Shown: in pieces, positions 27,207 through 37,624 of the stretch
Numbering within the stretch: the first letter of the stretch is position 1
Layout: each line of letters begins with the position of its first letter
Assembly (NCBI RefSeq): GCF_000518605.1
Contig: NZ_JADX01000011.1
Location: forward strand, 207,738-271,737
From: Shewanella fidelis ATCC BAA-318
GTDB taxonomy: Bacteria; Pseudomonadota; Gammaproteobacteria; Enterobacterales; Shewanellaceae
Length of the DNA: 64,000 bases
Direction: 5' to 3'
Notes under the pieces: model-generated
The model's database searches: none
Told to the model about the DNA's origin: nothing
The model's input: the letters and a program-made list of their open reading frames with translations, nothing else
Program-made: the position numbers and the translations under genes

Positions 27207-28529
27207 TTATTCAATTGGCAGCCAGACTTGAGCATGCAGGCCACCTTCGTTGCGATTAGTGAGAATAACCTTACCCTGATGCCTATCAATAATACGTTTA
27301 ATGATAGCTAAACCTAAGCCTGAACCTACGCTACCTCTAGCAGTATCACCTTGTGTGAATGGCTGAAATAGTTTTGGAATTTGCTCTTCTTTTATCCCCG
27401 GGCCATTGTCTTCGACGCTAAAACCAACAAACTGACCATTGAATTGTGAGCTGATCTTTACCCAGCCTTGCCCGTAGCGGAAGGCGTTCTCAACCAGATT
27501 ACTCAACACGCGCTTAATGGCAATATCTTGCATCAGGATGGCAGGACATTGGCTTAGCTCGGAGTCAATTGTGCCTTCGCGGTTTGATTCTGCTTGAATC
27601 ACATCTTTAATGAGATCATTAATTTGTGCTAGTTCGCGGCTACCTTCTTGGTCTTGGCGAATATACGAGATAAATTGATTAATAATGGCATCCATATCTT
27701 CGATATCATTGACGATGCCATCTTTAAGGTATTGATCTTCTTCAACCATCATCTCTGAGGCTAAACGGATCCGAGTGAGCGGAGTGCGCAGATCGTGGGA
27801 GATCCCGGCCATCAACAGGGCGCGATCTTGCTCGAGTTGTTTCATGCTATGAGACATTTGATTGAAGGTATTGGTTACCTCAACAATCTCAGTTGAGCCA
27901 CTTAAAGGTAGTGGTTTAGGGTAATCACCGCGGGACACCGCAATTGCAGCTTTCTGCAATCGACGTAGAGGCCGATTTTGTTGGCGAGCAAACCACCAAC
28001 CGCCTGCGACACTTAACGCGCCAATCACCATTAAATAGAGGGTGAGTGGTGATAGATTTTTCTCATTTAGGCCAGTTAACGGTACTTTAATCCAAATAGA
28101 CGGCGCTTGTGGCGGACGGATCCAAATCTCAAACTCCTCGCCTTGCGCAATACGAACCTCAGCTTGACCGCCTAAATATTCAGACATCTGAGACGACAAA
28201 AAACTGTAGTAGGTGGCGCGATCAATACCAGCTTCACGAGCTTGCTTTTGATTATAAAAATGCATGGTGTCGTCACGCACTTTTGCATTGAGAGCATCAA
28301 CCATGGTCAGGTGCTCGCGGCCAATATCTACGCCATCGACAAATAGCAATTTAACCTGGCGCGCGATGAGTTGGTTGATCTGTTGATAGCTAGGTTTAAT
28401 GAAATAAACCGCAACAGAGATATAAGAAACCAGCTGATTAGTCAGCAGTAAGCAGCCAATCAGCATGACTGTTTGGCTAAATGAGCTACGTGGCAGAAGA
28501 CGCTGCCACCATCGTCTGTTTAACGACAC
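27207..28529 (-). CDS. envZ: EnvZ osmosensing histidine kinase
   Basis: 440 residues: first helix at about 19–44, periplasmic sensor to about 160, second helix about 163–182, HAMP, then the dimerisation domain with the phosphorylated histidine H245 in [21 protein letters not shown]. The catalytic domain has N box [12 protein letters not shown]1 EDNGPGIKE and G2 [12 protein letters not shown]. It lies 18 bp behind ompR on the same strand, the standard ompR–envZ order. It phosphorylates and dephosphorylates OmpR. Confidence 0.95.
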   Translation of the reverse strand: MSLNRRWWQRLLPRSSFSQTVMLIGCLLLTNQLVSYISVAVYFIKPSYQQINQLIARQVKLLFVDGVDIGREHLTMVDALNAKVRDDTMHFYNQKQAREAGIDRATYYSFLSSQMSEYLGGQAEVRIAQGEEFEIWIRPPQAPSIWIKVPLTGLNEKNLSPLTLYLMVIGALSVAGGWWFARQQNRPLRRLQKAAIAVSRGDYPKPLPLSGSTEIVEVTNTFNQMSHSMKQLEQDRALLMAGISHDLRTPLTRIRLASEMMVEEDQYLKDGIVNDIEDMDAIINQFISYIRQDQEGSRELAQINDLIKDVIQAESNREGTIDSELSQCPAILMQDIAIKRVLSNLVENAFRYGQGWVKISSQFNGQFVGFSVEDNGPGIKEEQIPKLFQPFTQGDTARGSVGSGLGLAIIKRIIDRHQGKVILTNRNEGGLHAQVWLPIE

Positions 28530-28547
28530 GGTTACCGGCTTATAAGA

Positions 28548-29273
28548 CTATTTACGTGACTGACCATCAGGCACGAACACGTAACCAAGCCCCCATACGG
28601 TTTGGATATAGCGAGGATTCGCAGCATCTTTCTCGATCAGTCGACGTAAGCGCGACACCTGCACATCAATCGAGCGCTCTAAAGCTGAGTAGTCACGGCC
28701 GCGAGCAAGGTTCATCAGTTTGTCGCGTGATAATGGCTCACGTGGGTGACTGACCAATACTTTCAGTACTGCAAATTCACCACTGGTTAGTGCAATACTT
28801 TCTTCGCCATGATGCATCTCGCGAGTAGCAAGGTTTAATGAAAATTCACCAAAGGTGATCTCTTCTTCTTGTTGAGTTGGCGCACCGGGTACTTCAGGAG
28901 TCTGACGACGCATAACGGCTTTAATCCGAGCTAACAATTCTCGTGGATTAAATGGCTTTGGCAAATAGTCATCGGCGCCTAGCTCTAAACCAATAATTCT
29001 ATCTACTTCATCACCTTTGGCTGTAAGCATCACAATAGGAATTGGATTGCCAGCTTGGCGTAACCGACGGCAAATAGACAAGCCATCTTCGCCGGGTAAC
29101 ATCAGATCTAATACCAGTAAGTGAAAGTTCTCGCGTTCTAATAGGCGGTCCATCTGTTCAGCATTGGCTGCGCTACGTACTTGATAACCTTGCTCCATCA
29201 AGTAGCGTTCTAATAATGCGCGTAATCTCATGTCATCGTCGACAACGAGGATTTTTGAGGTTTCTTGTCCCAT
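28548..29273 (-). CDS. ompR: OmpR response regulator
   Basis: 241 residues: receiver domain with the acidic triad DDD near residue 12, phospho-acceptor D56 in LLVLDLMLPGEDG and K in MLTAKGDEVD, then the winged-helix DNA-binding domain (SGEFAVLKVLVSHPREPLSRDKLMNLARGRDYSALERSIDVQVSRLRRLIE). First gene of the ompR–envZ operon, divergent from greB. It is the expected regulator of porin genes. Confidence 0.96.
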   Translation of the reverse strand: MGQETSKILVVDDDMRLRALLERYLMEQGYQVRSAANAEQMDRLLERENFHLLVLDLMLPGEDGLSICRRLRQAGNPIPIVMLTAKGDEVDRIIGLELGADDYLPKPFNPRELLARIKAVMRRQTPEVPGAPTQQEEEITFGEFSLNLATREMHHGEESIALTSGEFAVLKVLVSHPREPLSRDKLMNLARGRDYSALERSIDVQVSRLRRLIEKDAANPRYIQTVWGLGYVFVPDGQSRK

Positions 29274-29673
29274 GCTTGTGGTCCCTTATCGCTATTGATA
29301 TGCGGATTAACTATCGCTTACCTAGCTTCTTTGTTATTAATCTTATGTGCTTGCTTAATATAGCGTCTTTGGCAATTAAATGACTAGTGAGATTTTAATT
29401 AGTTCACTAATTAAGCATGAATAAATGGATGCTATAGTTTTAATGTTATGAATTATAATGCTTTTTATGCAGCATGCTTGCTTGCAAAATTGTAACAAAA
29501 TAGCGATTTTGTCGATTATTGAGGCGATATTACTAATTAAGCTATGATTAGCAGTGTCTTGTCTCAATTATTGTGGCCAGTCGCCTATAGGCAGCTAATA
29601 GGCTAGAGTTAGGCTTGCTGTCTCGGTTAGAATGCCGATAATTCCTGTAACCCTTATTGAGAAAGTAGCCGCT
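29274..29673. promoter_or_regulatory. Divergent ompR/greB promoter region
   Basis: 400 bp with only spurious short frames. It contains AT-rich sequence and a perfect dyad ACAAAAT-AGCG-ATTTTGT (29495–29512), which may be an operator or a leader hairpin. No recognised regulator site was found. greB has GAGAAAG as ribosome site. Confidence 0.4.
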
Positions 29674-30153
29674 ATGAGAACCGCTATCGTTACCCGTGAA
29701 GGTTTCGAAAAACTGCAAAAAGAACTCAACTACCTTTGGCGTGAACACAGACCTGAAATTACTAAAATAGTCAGCTGGGCTGCTAGTTTAGGCGATAGAA
29801 GCGAGAACGCTGACTACACTTTTAATAAGCGTAAATTGCGAGAAATCGACCGTAGAGTTAGATATTTGCGTAAAACCCTCGAAAACGTTCAAGTCGTTGA
29901 CTACTCGCCAGCACAAGAAGGTAAGGTGTTTTTTGGTGCTTGGGTGGAAATTGAAAACGATAATGGTGAGCAGTTACAGTTTAAAATTGTCGGTTATGAT
30001 GAGATATTCGGCCGTAAAGATTACATCTCAATTGACTCACCTATGGCGCGTGGTCTACTGAAAAAGCAAGTGGACGACGAAGCGGTGATTAAGACTCCAG
30101 CAGGCGAACAAGTTTGGTATATCAACCGTATCTCTTATCAAGGGTTTGAGTAA
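29674..30153 (+). CDS. greB: Transcription elongation factor GreB
   Basis: 159 residues from the ATG at 29674, matching E. coli GreB: MRTAIVTREGFEKLQKELNYLWREHRPEITK coiled-coil start, ASLGDRSENADYTFNKRKLREIDRRVRYL with the acidic tip that stimulates RNA cleavage in backtracked polymerase, and the C-terminal FKBP-like domain (FFGAWVEIENDNG through DYISIDSPMARGLL). The frame can be extended upstream to 29632 but without family similarity. A 36-bp tandem duplication spans its stop codon. Confidence 0.96.
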   Translation: MRTAIVTREGFEKLQKELNYLWREHRPEITKIVSWAASLGDRSENADYTFNKRKLREIDRRVRYLRKTLENVQVVDYSPAQEGKVFFGAWVEIENDNGEQLQFKIVGYDEIFGRKDYISIDSPMARGLLKKQVDDEAVIKTPAGEQVWYINRISYQGFE

Positions 30154-30198
30154 CGATGCCAACGTATCTCTTATCAGGGTTTTAAGCAACGCTGCCAA
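30127..30198 (+). repeat. Tandem 36-bp duplication over the greB 3' end
   Basis: Copy 1 (30127–30162) covers the last eight greB codons, the stop and three more triplets. Copy 2 (30163–30198) repeats them with six changes, two of them synonymous (CAA GGG to CAG GGT). In copy 2 the stop triplet reads CAA, so the frame is open further. Confidence 0.85.
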
Positions 30199-30211
30199 GG
30201 CAGTGACATTG

Positions 30212-30231
30212 GCGCCGCTATTTAGCGGCGC
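30212..30231 (+). terminator. GC hairpin after greB
   Basis: GCGCCGCT/AGCGGCGC perfect 8-bp stem with a 4-base loop. Position suits a terminator of greB, but there is no U-tract after it. Confidence 0.45.
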
Positions 30232-30328
30232 AAATAGCATAATTGTCTTAGTATTAGCATTAACCAAAGCCATGTGCTGTGGTATCTTTGGCAAATTCCT
30301 CTTTATCAACTAGGCTCGACCTCTATTT

Positions 30329-32671
30329 ATGCAAAATATTGCACAGCTCATCGCGACAGAACTTAATGTTCGTCAGCAACAAGTTACCGATACGATTTCA
30401 TTACTCGATGATGGTGCGACAGTACCTTTTATTGCTCGCTACCGTAAAGAGGCCACAGGTGGCCTAGATGATGCGCAATTGCGTACTTTGAGCAGTCGTC
30501 TTAGCTATTTACGCGACCTAAATGAGCGCCGTAATGTGATTCTGTCGAGCATTGAAGCTCAAAGTAAATTGACGCCTGAGCTGAGAGCAGCCATTAATGC
30601 TGCTGATAGTAAAACCCGCCTAGAAGATCTGTACTTACCTTATAAGCCTAAGCGCCGCACAAAAGGCCTAATCGCCATAGAAGCGGGTATTGAGCCGTTA
30701 GCGGATTGGTTATTGGCAAACCGCCAAGCTCATTGTGAAACGGCCGCTGCGGAGTATATCAATGCTGCAGCAGGCTTTGCCGATAGCAAAGCGGTACTGG
30801 ATGGTGCGCGTTTTATTTTGATGGAACGCTTTGCTGAAGACGCCGAACTGCTGCAAAAAATCCGTACTCAAGTCGAGCAAAATGCAGTACTTGAAAGCCG
30901 CATGGTAAAGGGCAAAGAAAAAGAAGGCGCAAAATTTAGAGACTATTTTGAACACACTGAAAAGCTGGTAAAAGTGCCTTCGCACCGTGCATTGGCCATG
31001 TTGCGTGGCCGCAATGAAGGCATGTTAAGCCTGAGTATCAATGCAGATCCTCATCAAGATGCGAAACAAGCGAGCTACTGTGAAGTGATTATTATTGACC
31101 ACTTTAAACTCGCCTTAACCGATAGCAATGTCGATACATGGCTAAAGACGGTGGTTGCAGCAACTTGGAAAGTCAAAATTGCCCTGCAGATGGAAACTGA
31201 GTTCCTTGGGCGTATGCGTGAAACTGCGGAGCAAGAAGCGATTAAGGTTTTTGCACGTAATTTAGGTGACTTGCTAATGGCCGCCCCAGCAGGCGCTAAA
31301 GCAACGATGGGCTTAGATCCTGGCTTAAGAACTGGGGTTAAAGTAGCTATCGTGAACGATACCGGTAAGTTAATGGCGCACACGACTATTTTCCCTCATG
31401 CACCGCAAAATCAGTGGGATAAGTCTGTTAGAACCTTAGCCAATCTAGCAAAAATGCATAAGGTTGAGCTAATTGCTATTGGTAACGGCACTGCATCCCG
31501 AGAAACTGACAAGCTGGCAGCGGATCTTATTAGCCAAGTTAAAGCTGAGCTGCCAAAGCTGACTAAAATTATGGTTAGTGAAGCAGGTGCGTCAGTTTAC
31601 TCAGCTTCAGAGCTTGCCTCTGAAGAGTTCCCAGATATTGATGTATCGATCCGTGGCGCAGTGTCGATTGCGCGCCGCTTGCAAGATCCACTGGCAGAAC
31701 TGGTGAAGATTGAGCCTAAAGCTATTGGTGTGGGTCAGTATCAACATGATGTAAGCCAAAGCCAACTATCAAGCTCACTAGAAGCAGTGGTTGAAGACTG
31801 CGTAAACGGTGTGGGTGTGGATGTGAACATGGCATCGGCTGCGCTACTGGCACAAGTCGCGGGACTGAACAAAACCCTAGCACGTAACATTGTCGCTCAT
31901 CGTGACGAACAAGGTCGTTTTAATAATCGTAAAGCGCTGCTGAAAGTGGCTCGCTTAGGCCCTAAAGCTTACGAGCAGGCTGCGGGCTTCTTGCGTATTG
32001 CAGGTGGTGATAATCCATTAGATAGCTCTGCTGTTCATCCTGAGGCTTATGCGTTGGTTGAATCGATTGCTAATGCTAAAGGTGTGTCGGTTGCTGAAAT
32101 TATTGGTAACTCAGAGTTACTAAAAGCACTCGATGCTAACGACTTCATCACTCGTGAATTTGGTTTGCCAACGGTAACCGATATTTTGGCTGAACTTGAT
32201 AAGCCGGGACGCGATCCTCGTGGTGAGTTTAAAACTGCTAGCTTTAAAGAAGGCGTTGAAGAGATTAAGGATCTTAAGCTAGATATGATCCTAGAAGGCG
32301 TAGTGACTAATGTGACTAATTTTGGCGCCTTTGTTGACGTTGGTGTGCATCAAGATGGTTTAGTGCATATTTCCTCAATGACCGACAAGTTTATTGATGA
32401 TCCGCATAAAATCGTTAAGGCAGGCGATATCGTTAAAGTTAAAGTCATGGAAGTGGATGCAGAGCGCCGCCGTATTGGTTTAACTATGCGCTTAGATGAT
32501 AAAGCCGGTGAAGCGGTGAAAACCGCAGCTCGTCCAAGTCATAATAAATCTAATCAACATGCAAAAGGCACTAACCAGCGACCGCAGCAAAAGAGCCATA
32601 AGCCTAAGCAGCCAGCTAACGCTGCTATGGGCAACGCATTTGCAGATGCGTTCGCTAAGTTGAAAAAATAA
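30329..32671 (+). CDS. tex: Tex-family RNA-binding transcriptional accessory protein
   Basis: 780 residues, collinear with E. coli Tex/YhgF: N-terminal [24 protein letters not shown] and [16 protein letters not shown], a RuvC/YqgF-like domain around [16 protein letters not shown], helix-hairpin-helix elements ([33 protein letters not shown]), and a C-terminal S1 RNA-binding domain ([28 protein letters not shown]), followed by a basic, Gln/Asn-rich tail. It acts in transcription-associated nucleic-acid handling. Next to greB, which is also a transcription factor. Confidence 0.96.
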   Translation: MQNIAQLIATELNVRQQQVTDTISLLDDGATVPFIARYRKEATGGLDDAQLRTLSSRLSYLRDLNERRNVILSSIEAQSKLTPELRAAINAADSKTRLEDLYLPYKPKRRTKGLIAIEAGIEPLADWLLANRQAHCETAAAEYINAAAGFADSKAVLDGARFILMERFAEDAELLQKIRTQVEQNAVLESRMVKGKEKEGAKFRDYFEHTEKLVKVPSHRALAMLRGRNEGMLSLSINADPHQDAKQASYCEVIIIDHFKLALTDSNVDTWLKTVVAATWKVKIALQMETEFLGRMRETAEQEAIKVFARNLGDLLMAAPAGAKATMGLDPGLRTGVKVAIVNDTGKLMAHTTIFPHAPQNQWDKSVRTLANLAKMHKVELIAIGNGTASRETDKLAADLISQVKAELPKLTKIMVSEAGASVYSASELASEEFPDIDVSIRGAVSIARRLQDPLAELVKIEPKAIGVGQYQHDVSQSQLSSSLEAVVEDCVNGVGVDVNMASAALLAQVAGLNKTLARNIVAHRDEQGRFNNRKALLKVARLGPKAYEQAAGFLRIAGGDNPLDSSAVHPEAYALVESIANAKGVSVAEIIGNSELLKALDANDFITREFGLPTVTDILAELDKPGRDPRGEFKTASFKEGVEEIKDLKLDMILEGVVTNVTNFGAFVDVGVHQDGLVHISSMTDKFIDDPHKIVKAGDIVKVKVMEVDAERRRIGLTMRLDDKAGEAVKTAARPSHNKSNQHAKGTNQRPQQKSHKPKQPANAAMGNAFADAFAKLKK

Positions 32672-32685
32672 GTCAATTTATCGAT

Positions 32686-32716
32686 AAAAAAACCGACATT
32701 CATTGTCGGTTTTTTT
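32686..32716. terminator. Bidirectional terminator downstream of tex
   Basis: CCGACA/TGTCGG stem flanked by A7 and T7 (32686–32698 with 32704–32716), 5-base loop. It serves tex and the convergent minus-strand gene, whose stop codon it touches. Confidence 0.9.
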
Positions 32717-33218
32717 ATGCTGTGATCAGCAGTTCGGGTTGACTATTTGGCTCAGTGCGCTGCAGATAAAAGGCTTGTATGCGGGCGCCAAAGGCTTGGT
32801 AGAACTGTAATGTTTCGTTCGGCATCGGGTGCTGGCTTTCAGATTTATCCTGAGTGCTACTTGGCTGACCAACGATTTTTATATCGCTACGCTTTAATGG
32901 TGCACGCTGGCTTAATAGCTGCTTTAAATTAAGTGCCTGCTGTTGTTTTTGCTTCTCTTGGCTAGACTCTTGCCCTGATTGTTCTTGTTGAGATTGACCT
33001 TGCTGCTTCTGTTGCACCGACTCGCGTAATTTGGCTTGGGTTTGTGTGTGCTCAGCGGTGCGCTCATGTTGCGGATTAAAGGCGCGCTCTTCATGGCCTT
33101 TAGTGGCTTGCTGAGGTGGGATGATAGGTGGTCGTTGTTGGCTATCCGTGCGTGCAGAATCGGTTGCAGCATTGGTTGTTGCAATCGGCACATTAGGATA
33201 GTTGGTAACCACTAACAT
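32715..33218 (-). CDS. Hypothetical Gln-rich protein
   Basis: 167 residues that I do not recognise. There is no signal peptide or membrane helix. The middle (about 35–95) is low complexity, dominated by Gln, Glu, Ser and Lys, and probably disordered. The C-terminus (ETLQFYQAFGARIQAFYLQR) could form a helix. It is transcribed in the same direction as bioH, about 110 bp downstream, and ends in the tex terminator. Real coding status is supported by the open frame and by its conserved-looking position, but not by motifs. Confidence 0.6.
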   Translation of the reverse strand: MLVVTNYPNVPIATTNAATDSARTDSQQRPPIIPPQQATKGHEERAFNPQHERTAEHTQTQAKLRESVQQKQQGQSQQEQSGQESSQEKQKQQQALNLKQLLSQRAPLKRSDIKIVGQPSSTQDKSESQHPMPNETLQFYQAFGARIQAFYLQRTEPNSQPELLITA

Positions 33219-33326
33219 TTTATTGATCCACCTTTATTGGTGATGGCTATTTGTGTTTAAATATTAATCAATTTGGGTGTGAGAATAAAGTATTAGTGGC
33301 TGTTTTACTGCTGAATATCGCTCAGC

Positions 33327-34112
33327 TTAGCTGGCGTTGACGCTTTTAGCTTGAGTAGTTAGCCATTGCAGATAACCTTGGATAAATTCGCTAGTATGGC
33401 TAATAAACGGTGCGTGTGACGCTTTTGCCATTAACAAGTCTTGGCTGTGTTCAAGTTGCGGCATAGCCTTAATCACGCGACGGGGAACTAAACCATCTAG
33501 TTTTCCCCAAACCCTTAACCACGGTTGTTTAATCTCGGTAATTTGGCTGCGTAAATCTACGGTTTCTAACATGTCTAAACCTTGCGCTAGCGCGTTTGCT
33601 TGCGCCCGTGGGCGAGCGAGTACTAACTCGCGTAAGTGTTTTATGTCAGCTTTTGCTGTTTGGCTTCCCATTGCTTGGATCGCTAAAAAGCGTTCTACGG
33701 TTTTATCGAGATCTTCAGTTAATTGGCTGGCAAATTGCCCAAGCACATCGGCGGGGATCCCCGGCCAGTCTTCACGAGCCATAAAGCAAGGTGATGAGGC
33801 GATGGTGCACAGTGCACTCACTCGCTCAGGGTAGTGCACAGCTGCTAACATTGCGACTAAACCACCTAGCGACCAGCCAGTCCAAATTGCCTTGGTTGGA
33901 ACTTGCTCCATAATGGCTGCTAGCCAGTTGTGAATGTTGCCATCAACAGCTTGGCTATAACCAAAACCCGGCAGATCGACAAAGTGCACTCTATACTCAG
34001 CTAAGGCAGTTGTTAAAGGAGAGAACACTGCGCTGTTCACTCCCCAACCATGGAGCAAGACGAGATCAGGCCCTTGGCCAATTGATTCAATGTGTAGCTG
34101 CTGTAGATTCAT
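33327..34112 (-). CDS. bioH: BioH, pimeloyl-[ACP] methyl ester esterase
   Basis: A 261-residue alpha/beta hydrolase close to E. coli BioH: LVLLHGWGVNSAVF (oxyanion region), nucleophile S81 in GWSLGGLVAM, ASSPCFMAREDWPGI, the acid in WGKLDGLVPRRV and His in SHAPFISH. It removes the methyl group from pimeloyl-ACP methyl ester, ending the disguised fatty-acid phase of biotin synthesis. Divergent from the comF gene, with only 27 bp between the annotated starts. Confidence 0.94.
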   Translation of the reverse strand: MNLQQLHIESIGQGPDLVLLHGWGVNSAVFSPLTTALAEYRVHFVDLPGFGYSQAVDGNIHNWLAAIMEQVPTKAIWTGWSLGGLVAMLAAVHYPERVSALCTIASSPCFMAREDWPGIPADVLGQFASQLTEDLDKTVERFLAIQAMGSQTAKADIKHLRELVLARPRAQANALAQGLDMLETVDLRSQITEIKQPWLRVWGKLDGLVPRRVIKAMPQLEHSQDLLMAKASHAPFISHTSEFIQGYLQWLTTQAKSVNAS

Positions 34113-34139
34113 ATCGATCTCGCTAAGTTAACTAATGAG

Positions 34140-34877
34140 TTGAAAAGGATTTCACCTATTAACAAAATACCTTGGCATAGATGGCTGGCGGCTATGTTAC
34201 CCAATCGCTGTTTGATGTGCCATCAACATATCTGTTCTGATAATCGCGGTATTTGTGCGGTTTGTTTGCAGGCGTCTATTTATCAAGGCGATATTTGTTT
34301 GGGCTGCGGGCGCAGCTTGCAATTAGCTATGGCTTTTTGTGGTAAGTGCATGTTGAGTAATAAGCTAAAAGTTGTGGCCCCGTGTAGCTATCATCAGGGG
34401 TTAGGTCATTGGGTTGGGCAGATAAAATATCAAACTCAGTTTGCCGTGATTGATGTGCTTGTTGATGCTTTGATTGTGCGAATAAACGACTTGGTCAGCA
34501 AAGAGTGTTTGGTGTTACCCCAAGCTTTGATTGCAGTGCCGTTGCATAAGCAAAGATTGCAGCAGCGCGGCTTTAATCAAGCATGGCTAATTGCCAAAGC
34601 ATTATCTAGCAAACTCAATATCCCACTACTAGACGATTGCTTGTACCGTACAAGAGCGACAGAGCCACAGGCCGGATTATCAGGAAAAAGGCGTCGCAAA
34701 AATTTGCACAATGCATTTGAGTTATCAACGGAGATAAACGTGCAACGAGTGGCGTTGGTTGATGATGTTGTTACCACTGGCGCGACCGTTAATGAGATTG
34801 CTAAGCTGTTTGCATCGGCGCATATTCAAGTACAAGTGTGGTGCTTGGCTCGCGCCGAAGCACCAGGTTGTGGCTAA
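34140..34877 (+). CDS. comF: ComF-family phosphoribosyltransferase-like protein
   Basis: Up to 245 residues: an N-terminal zinc-finger-like region with CLMC, CLGCG and CGKC pairs, then a PRTase domain ending in the PRPP-binding motif VALVDDVVTTGATVNEIA. ComF-family proteins are linked to DNA uptake and processing. The start is uncertain: the longest frame begins with TTG at 34140, and the first in-frame ATG (34194) lies immediately before the zinc finger and lacks a ribosome site. The gene ends overlapping the convergent peptidase gene by four bases. Confidence 0.88.
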   Translation: MKRISPINKIPWHRWLAAMLPNRCLMCHQHICSDNRGICAVCLQASIYQGDICLGCGRSLQLAMAFCGKCMLSNKLKVVAPCSYHQGLGHWVGQIKYQTQFAVIDVLVDALIVRINDLVSKECLVLPQALIAVPLHKQRLQQRGFNQAWLIAKALSSKLNIPLLDDCLYRTRATEPQAGLSGKRRRKNLHNAFELSTEINVQRVALVDDVVTTGATVNEIAKLFASAHIQVQVWCLARAEAPGCG

Positions 34878-37414
34878 TTTAACGCCGGAATAAAATACAG
34901 CGCGTTAGCATAGAGTTTTTCACTGCCTAACCAGATATTTCTAAACAATAGGTTGTCAGCTAAGGCTACAATAGCGCCCTTGTTGCGTGATTCGACAATA
35001 ATCGCTGGCGAGTTGCTAAAACTACTTTGGTACTCTTGCGCTAAATAACCGCTTAATAATGGCTGCGAGGCATACTTAGCTGCAATGCTAAAAGGTGAAG
35101 CGTTTTGGGCAAAGCCAAGGACTTTGTTTTTCAATATAGGTAGCCTGTCACCATTGAGACCAAAGTTGATTGGATGTGTTGGATCTAGCTTTAACTCTAC
35201 GATTGCACCGCCTATGGCTTGTTTTGCTTTAAACGCTGAACGCTCGTCAAAAGTCAGTCCATCAGCATCAAATAATTGTTTGTAAAAGCGATCACTACGC
35301 AAACTGGCCTTGAGTAAGTTCGACTTGTCTAGCCAGTTTAGCGCGCCTTTTTGGGCGATAATCACGCCACCGTCATTGGCAAACTGTCCGAGTTTACGAG
35401 CGAAACGCTCATCTAAGGTCTGGTAACGGCCATCGGCTAATAACACATGACTGTAATCGCTGAGGTTGATTGATGGGAGTTGGTTGATATCAACGAGTGT
35501 CGTGGCAACACCTAGCACGTTATCGAGATAGTACCAAAGCTGACCAACCTCAGATGTTGAAGTGCCTTTACCGCCAATGAGCAGCGGCCGGATCGGTTTA
35601 ATTAGTTCAAAGTCAGGGCTACCGAGATCAATACCGCTACTTGCCGCGCTGGTATTCACCGCCACGAGCTTCACTTTGTGCTCGCTTGCCAATTGACTCA
35701 CTATATTGCCAAGCTCGTTTGCTTGGTAGTTATCTTGTTTTAATGGGATCTGTAAGCTACCGGCAACAAAGTCTACATCTTTGTTGTTGAGCTGCATGCT
35801 AAATGGCTTAGCGGCAAACTTAACCAGTATGTCGCGATCAAGTAACTGCTGTAGTAATGGGGTAGCTTGGCTTTGTCGCCAGTCAATCAATATAGCAACC
35901 GCGCTATCATTCAGTTTTTCGTTGGCAAATGTCGGTTGAGTTTGACTTAACACGCTTAGCTCTAGTTTGACGTTACGTCTTAGGGTTAGTCCAAAAGCAT
36001 GTTCTAGGTTCCAAGTGGAAATATCATAAAAGGTAGGGTCGATAAAATCGGTTCTATTATCAAACATCGCCTTCAGCAGCGATGATTGTGCCTGCTTGTT
36101 AGGAATGAAAATACTATTGTTTACCTCAAAATCAAGCCCACCTTGCGAGAGCGTGTGGGTGAGGTAGTAGTAGGCGATTTTGTGTTGTGTTAACAGCGAG
36201 GTTAGCGCTTTAATGCGGCCGCTGTCGTGATTGGCACTGACCAGAAGCCCTGCTTGGCGAGGTTGCTTTTTCGCTGCTTGTTGATGTTTATTTTTGAAGA
36301 AATTTGCTTGATATGCTTCGAGTTCAGACTTCAATGCTAGCGCACCTTTAAGACTAGAAATCGACGTCGCGTATTGGTTATCGATAGCTTCTTGAAATGT
36401 CACTAGGCCGTTGACAGAGTCTTGTTGTTGACCGCGAGCGCTAGCTTGCTCAAACAGTACGCCCACTGCGCCATTTATATCAGGGTAGGTTGAGCCTTTA
36501 CCATAGAAGAAGTCATCAAATAGCTGGCGGCTAAAGTAGCGTTGCTTTTTATTATCCAGTTCGGCTTGATGATAAGCTGCCAGTTTAGCGGTGATCTTTT
36601 GATTTTCACTCGAGGTTAATGGATGAGTACGCTCAGGCACACCGGGCTGAAAGAAATAGGTTTGATTATGGCCCATTTCGTGAAAATCGCCAACATAATG
36701 CGGCTGCCAGCGATGAAAAAGCGCCACTCGGCCTTGGGATGCTGGGTGGCGTAAGAACAGCCAATCACGGTTTAGATCTGCTAGATAGTGATTACTCCGG
36801 CCACTTGGCCAGCCTTGTTTATGTTCTTTATGATTTGGATCGCTAACAGGAATTTTGCCAGCGTAGCCATTAGTCCATGTTGAGAAGCGGTCAAAACCAT
36901 CTGGATTCTGGGTTGGCGTGATCAGTACTACTGCGTTATCGAGTAACTCTTTAACCCATTTTTCTTCGCTGGTGGCTAACCTATGGCTGAGTTTTATAGC
37001 GCTGTGGGCACCACTACTTTCATCACCATGAATCGAATAGGCTAACCAGATCACCATAGGCCCTTGTTGCTTGCCTTGATATTTAATTTGCTGACGCTGC
37101 GCCAAGATCTGATCCAGCTTAGCTTGGTTATTTCGTGAGGTGATAACAGCGGTTAATTGTTGCCTCGCTTCGTGGCTTTGACCAGTCTGTTCAAGTGATA
37201 CTCTAGGGTTTTCGCTGGCGATTTGTTTCAGGTAATAATTGATTTGATCATGACGTAAAAGGCGCTCCCCGAGTGGATATCCTAAAAAGGCTTCTGGGCT
37301 GGTCGTTGTGACGCCATAAAGAGGGTTATCGGTTAGCCGAGTCTTACTTGCTGCAGCGAAAAAAGCTGGCAAGATCAAAAAAGCGCATAAAAAAGCAAGA
37401 CCAATTCTAAGCAT
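34874..37414 (-). CDS. Secreted M14-family zinc carboxypeptidase
   Basis: An 846-residue exported metallopeptidase. Signal peptide about 1–22. The zinc motif is H129-G-D-E132 (SIHGDESSG), with arginine/asparagine substrate contacts in DLNRDW and a later His in GDFHEMGHNQ. The long C-terminal half (about 380–846) resembles the extra domain seen in large marine M14 proteins and lacks a recognised catalytic motif; part of it (LIGGKGTSTSEVGQLWYYLD, VLLADGRYQTLDERFARKL) looks like a glutamine-amidotransferase-like fold. Probably digests peptides in the periplasm or outside. Confidence 0.87.
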   Translation of the reverse strand: MLRIGLAFLCAFLILPAFFAAASKTRLTDNPLYGVTTTSPEAFLGYPLGERLLRHDQINYYLKQIASENPRVSLEQTGQSHEARQQLTAVITSRNNQAKLDQILAQRQQIKYQGKQQGPMVIWLAYSIHGDESSGAHSAIKLSHRLATSEEKWVKELLDNAVVLITPTQNPDGFDRFSTWTNGYAGKIPVSDPNHKEHKQGWPSGRSNHYLADLNRDWLFLRHPASQGRVALFHRWQPHYVGDFHEMGHNQTYFFQPGVPERTHPLTSSENQKITAKLAAYHQAELDNKKQRYFSRQLFDDFFYGKGSTYPDINGAVGVLFEQASARGQQQDSVNGLVTFQEAIDNQYATSISSLKGALALKSELEAYQANFFKNKHQQAAKKQPRQAGLLVSANHDSGRIKALTSLLTQHKIAYYYLTHTLSQGGLDFEVNNSIFIPNKQAQSSLLKAMFDNRTDFIDPTFYDISTWNLEHAFGLTLRRNVKLELSVLSQTQPTFANEKLNDSAVAILIDWRQSQATPLLQQLLDRDILVKFAAKPFSMQLNNKDVDFVAGSLQIPLKQDNYQANELGNIVSQLASEHKVKLVAVNTSAASSGIDLGSPDFELIKPIRPLLIGGKGTSTSEVGQLWYYLDNVLGVATTLVDINQLPSINLSDYSHVLLADGRYQTLDERFARKLGQFANDGGVIIAQKGALNWLDKSNLLKASLRSDRFYKQLFDADGLTFDERSAFKAKQAIGGAIVELKLDPTHPINFGLNGDRLPILKNKVLGFAQNASPFSIAAKYASQPLLSGYLAQEYQSSFSNSPAIIVESRNKGAIVALADNLLFRNIWLGSEKLYANALYFIPALN

Positions 37415-37624
37415 GGAATATTTCGTTATATTTATAATATTGTTGTTAAATTAACAGCTCAGCGGCGACAAAACCACTCTAGGTTAAGATAAAAAACTGT
37501 GATCAGTTTGGGATTTATTATTGATCTGTGAGCCTAAGGGGCTACAAAGCAGTGCTGAGTAAGAGTATTATAGGGTTAATTCTTACTAAAACACTCAGGT
37601 TTACCCCTGACGGAGCATGTTTTC

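Noticed and set aside
29376..29567. 63-codon open frame upstream of ompR
   Set aside because: No ribosome site, AT-driven composition, lies in the ompR/greB promoter region.
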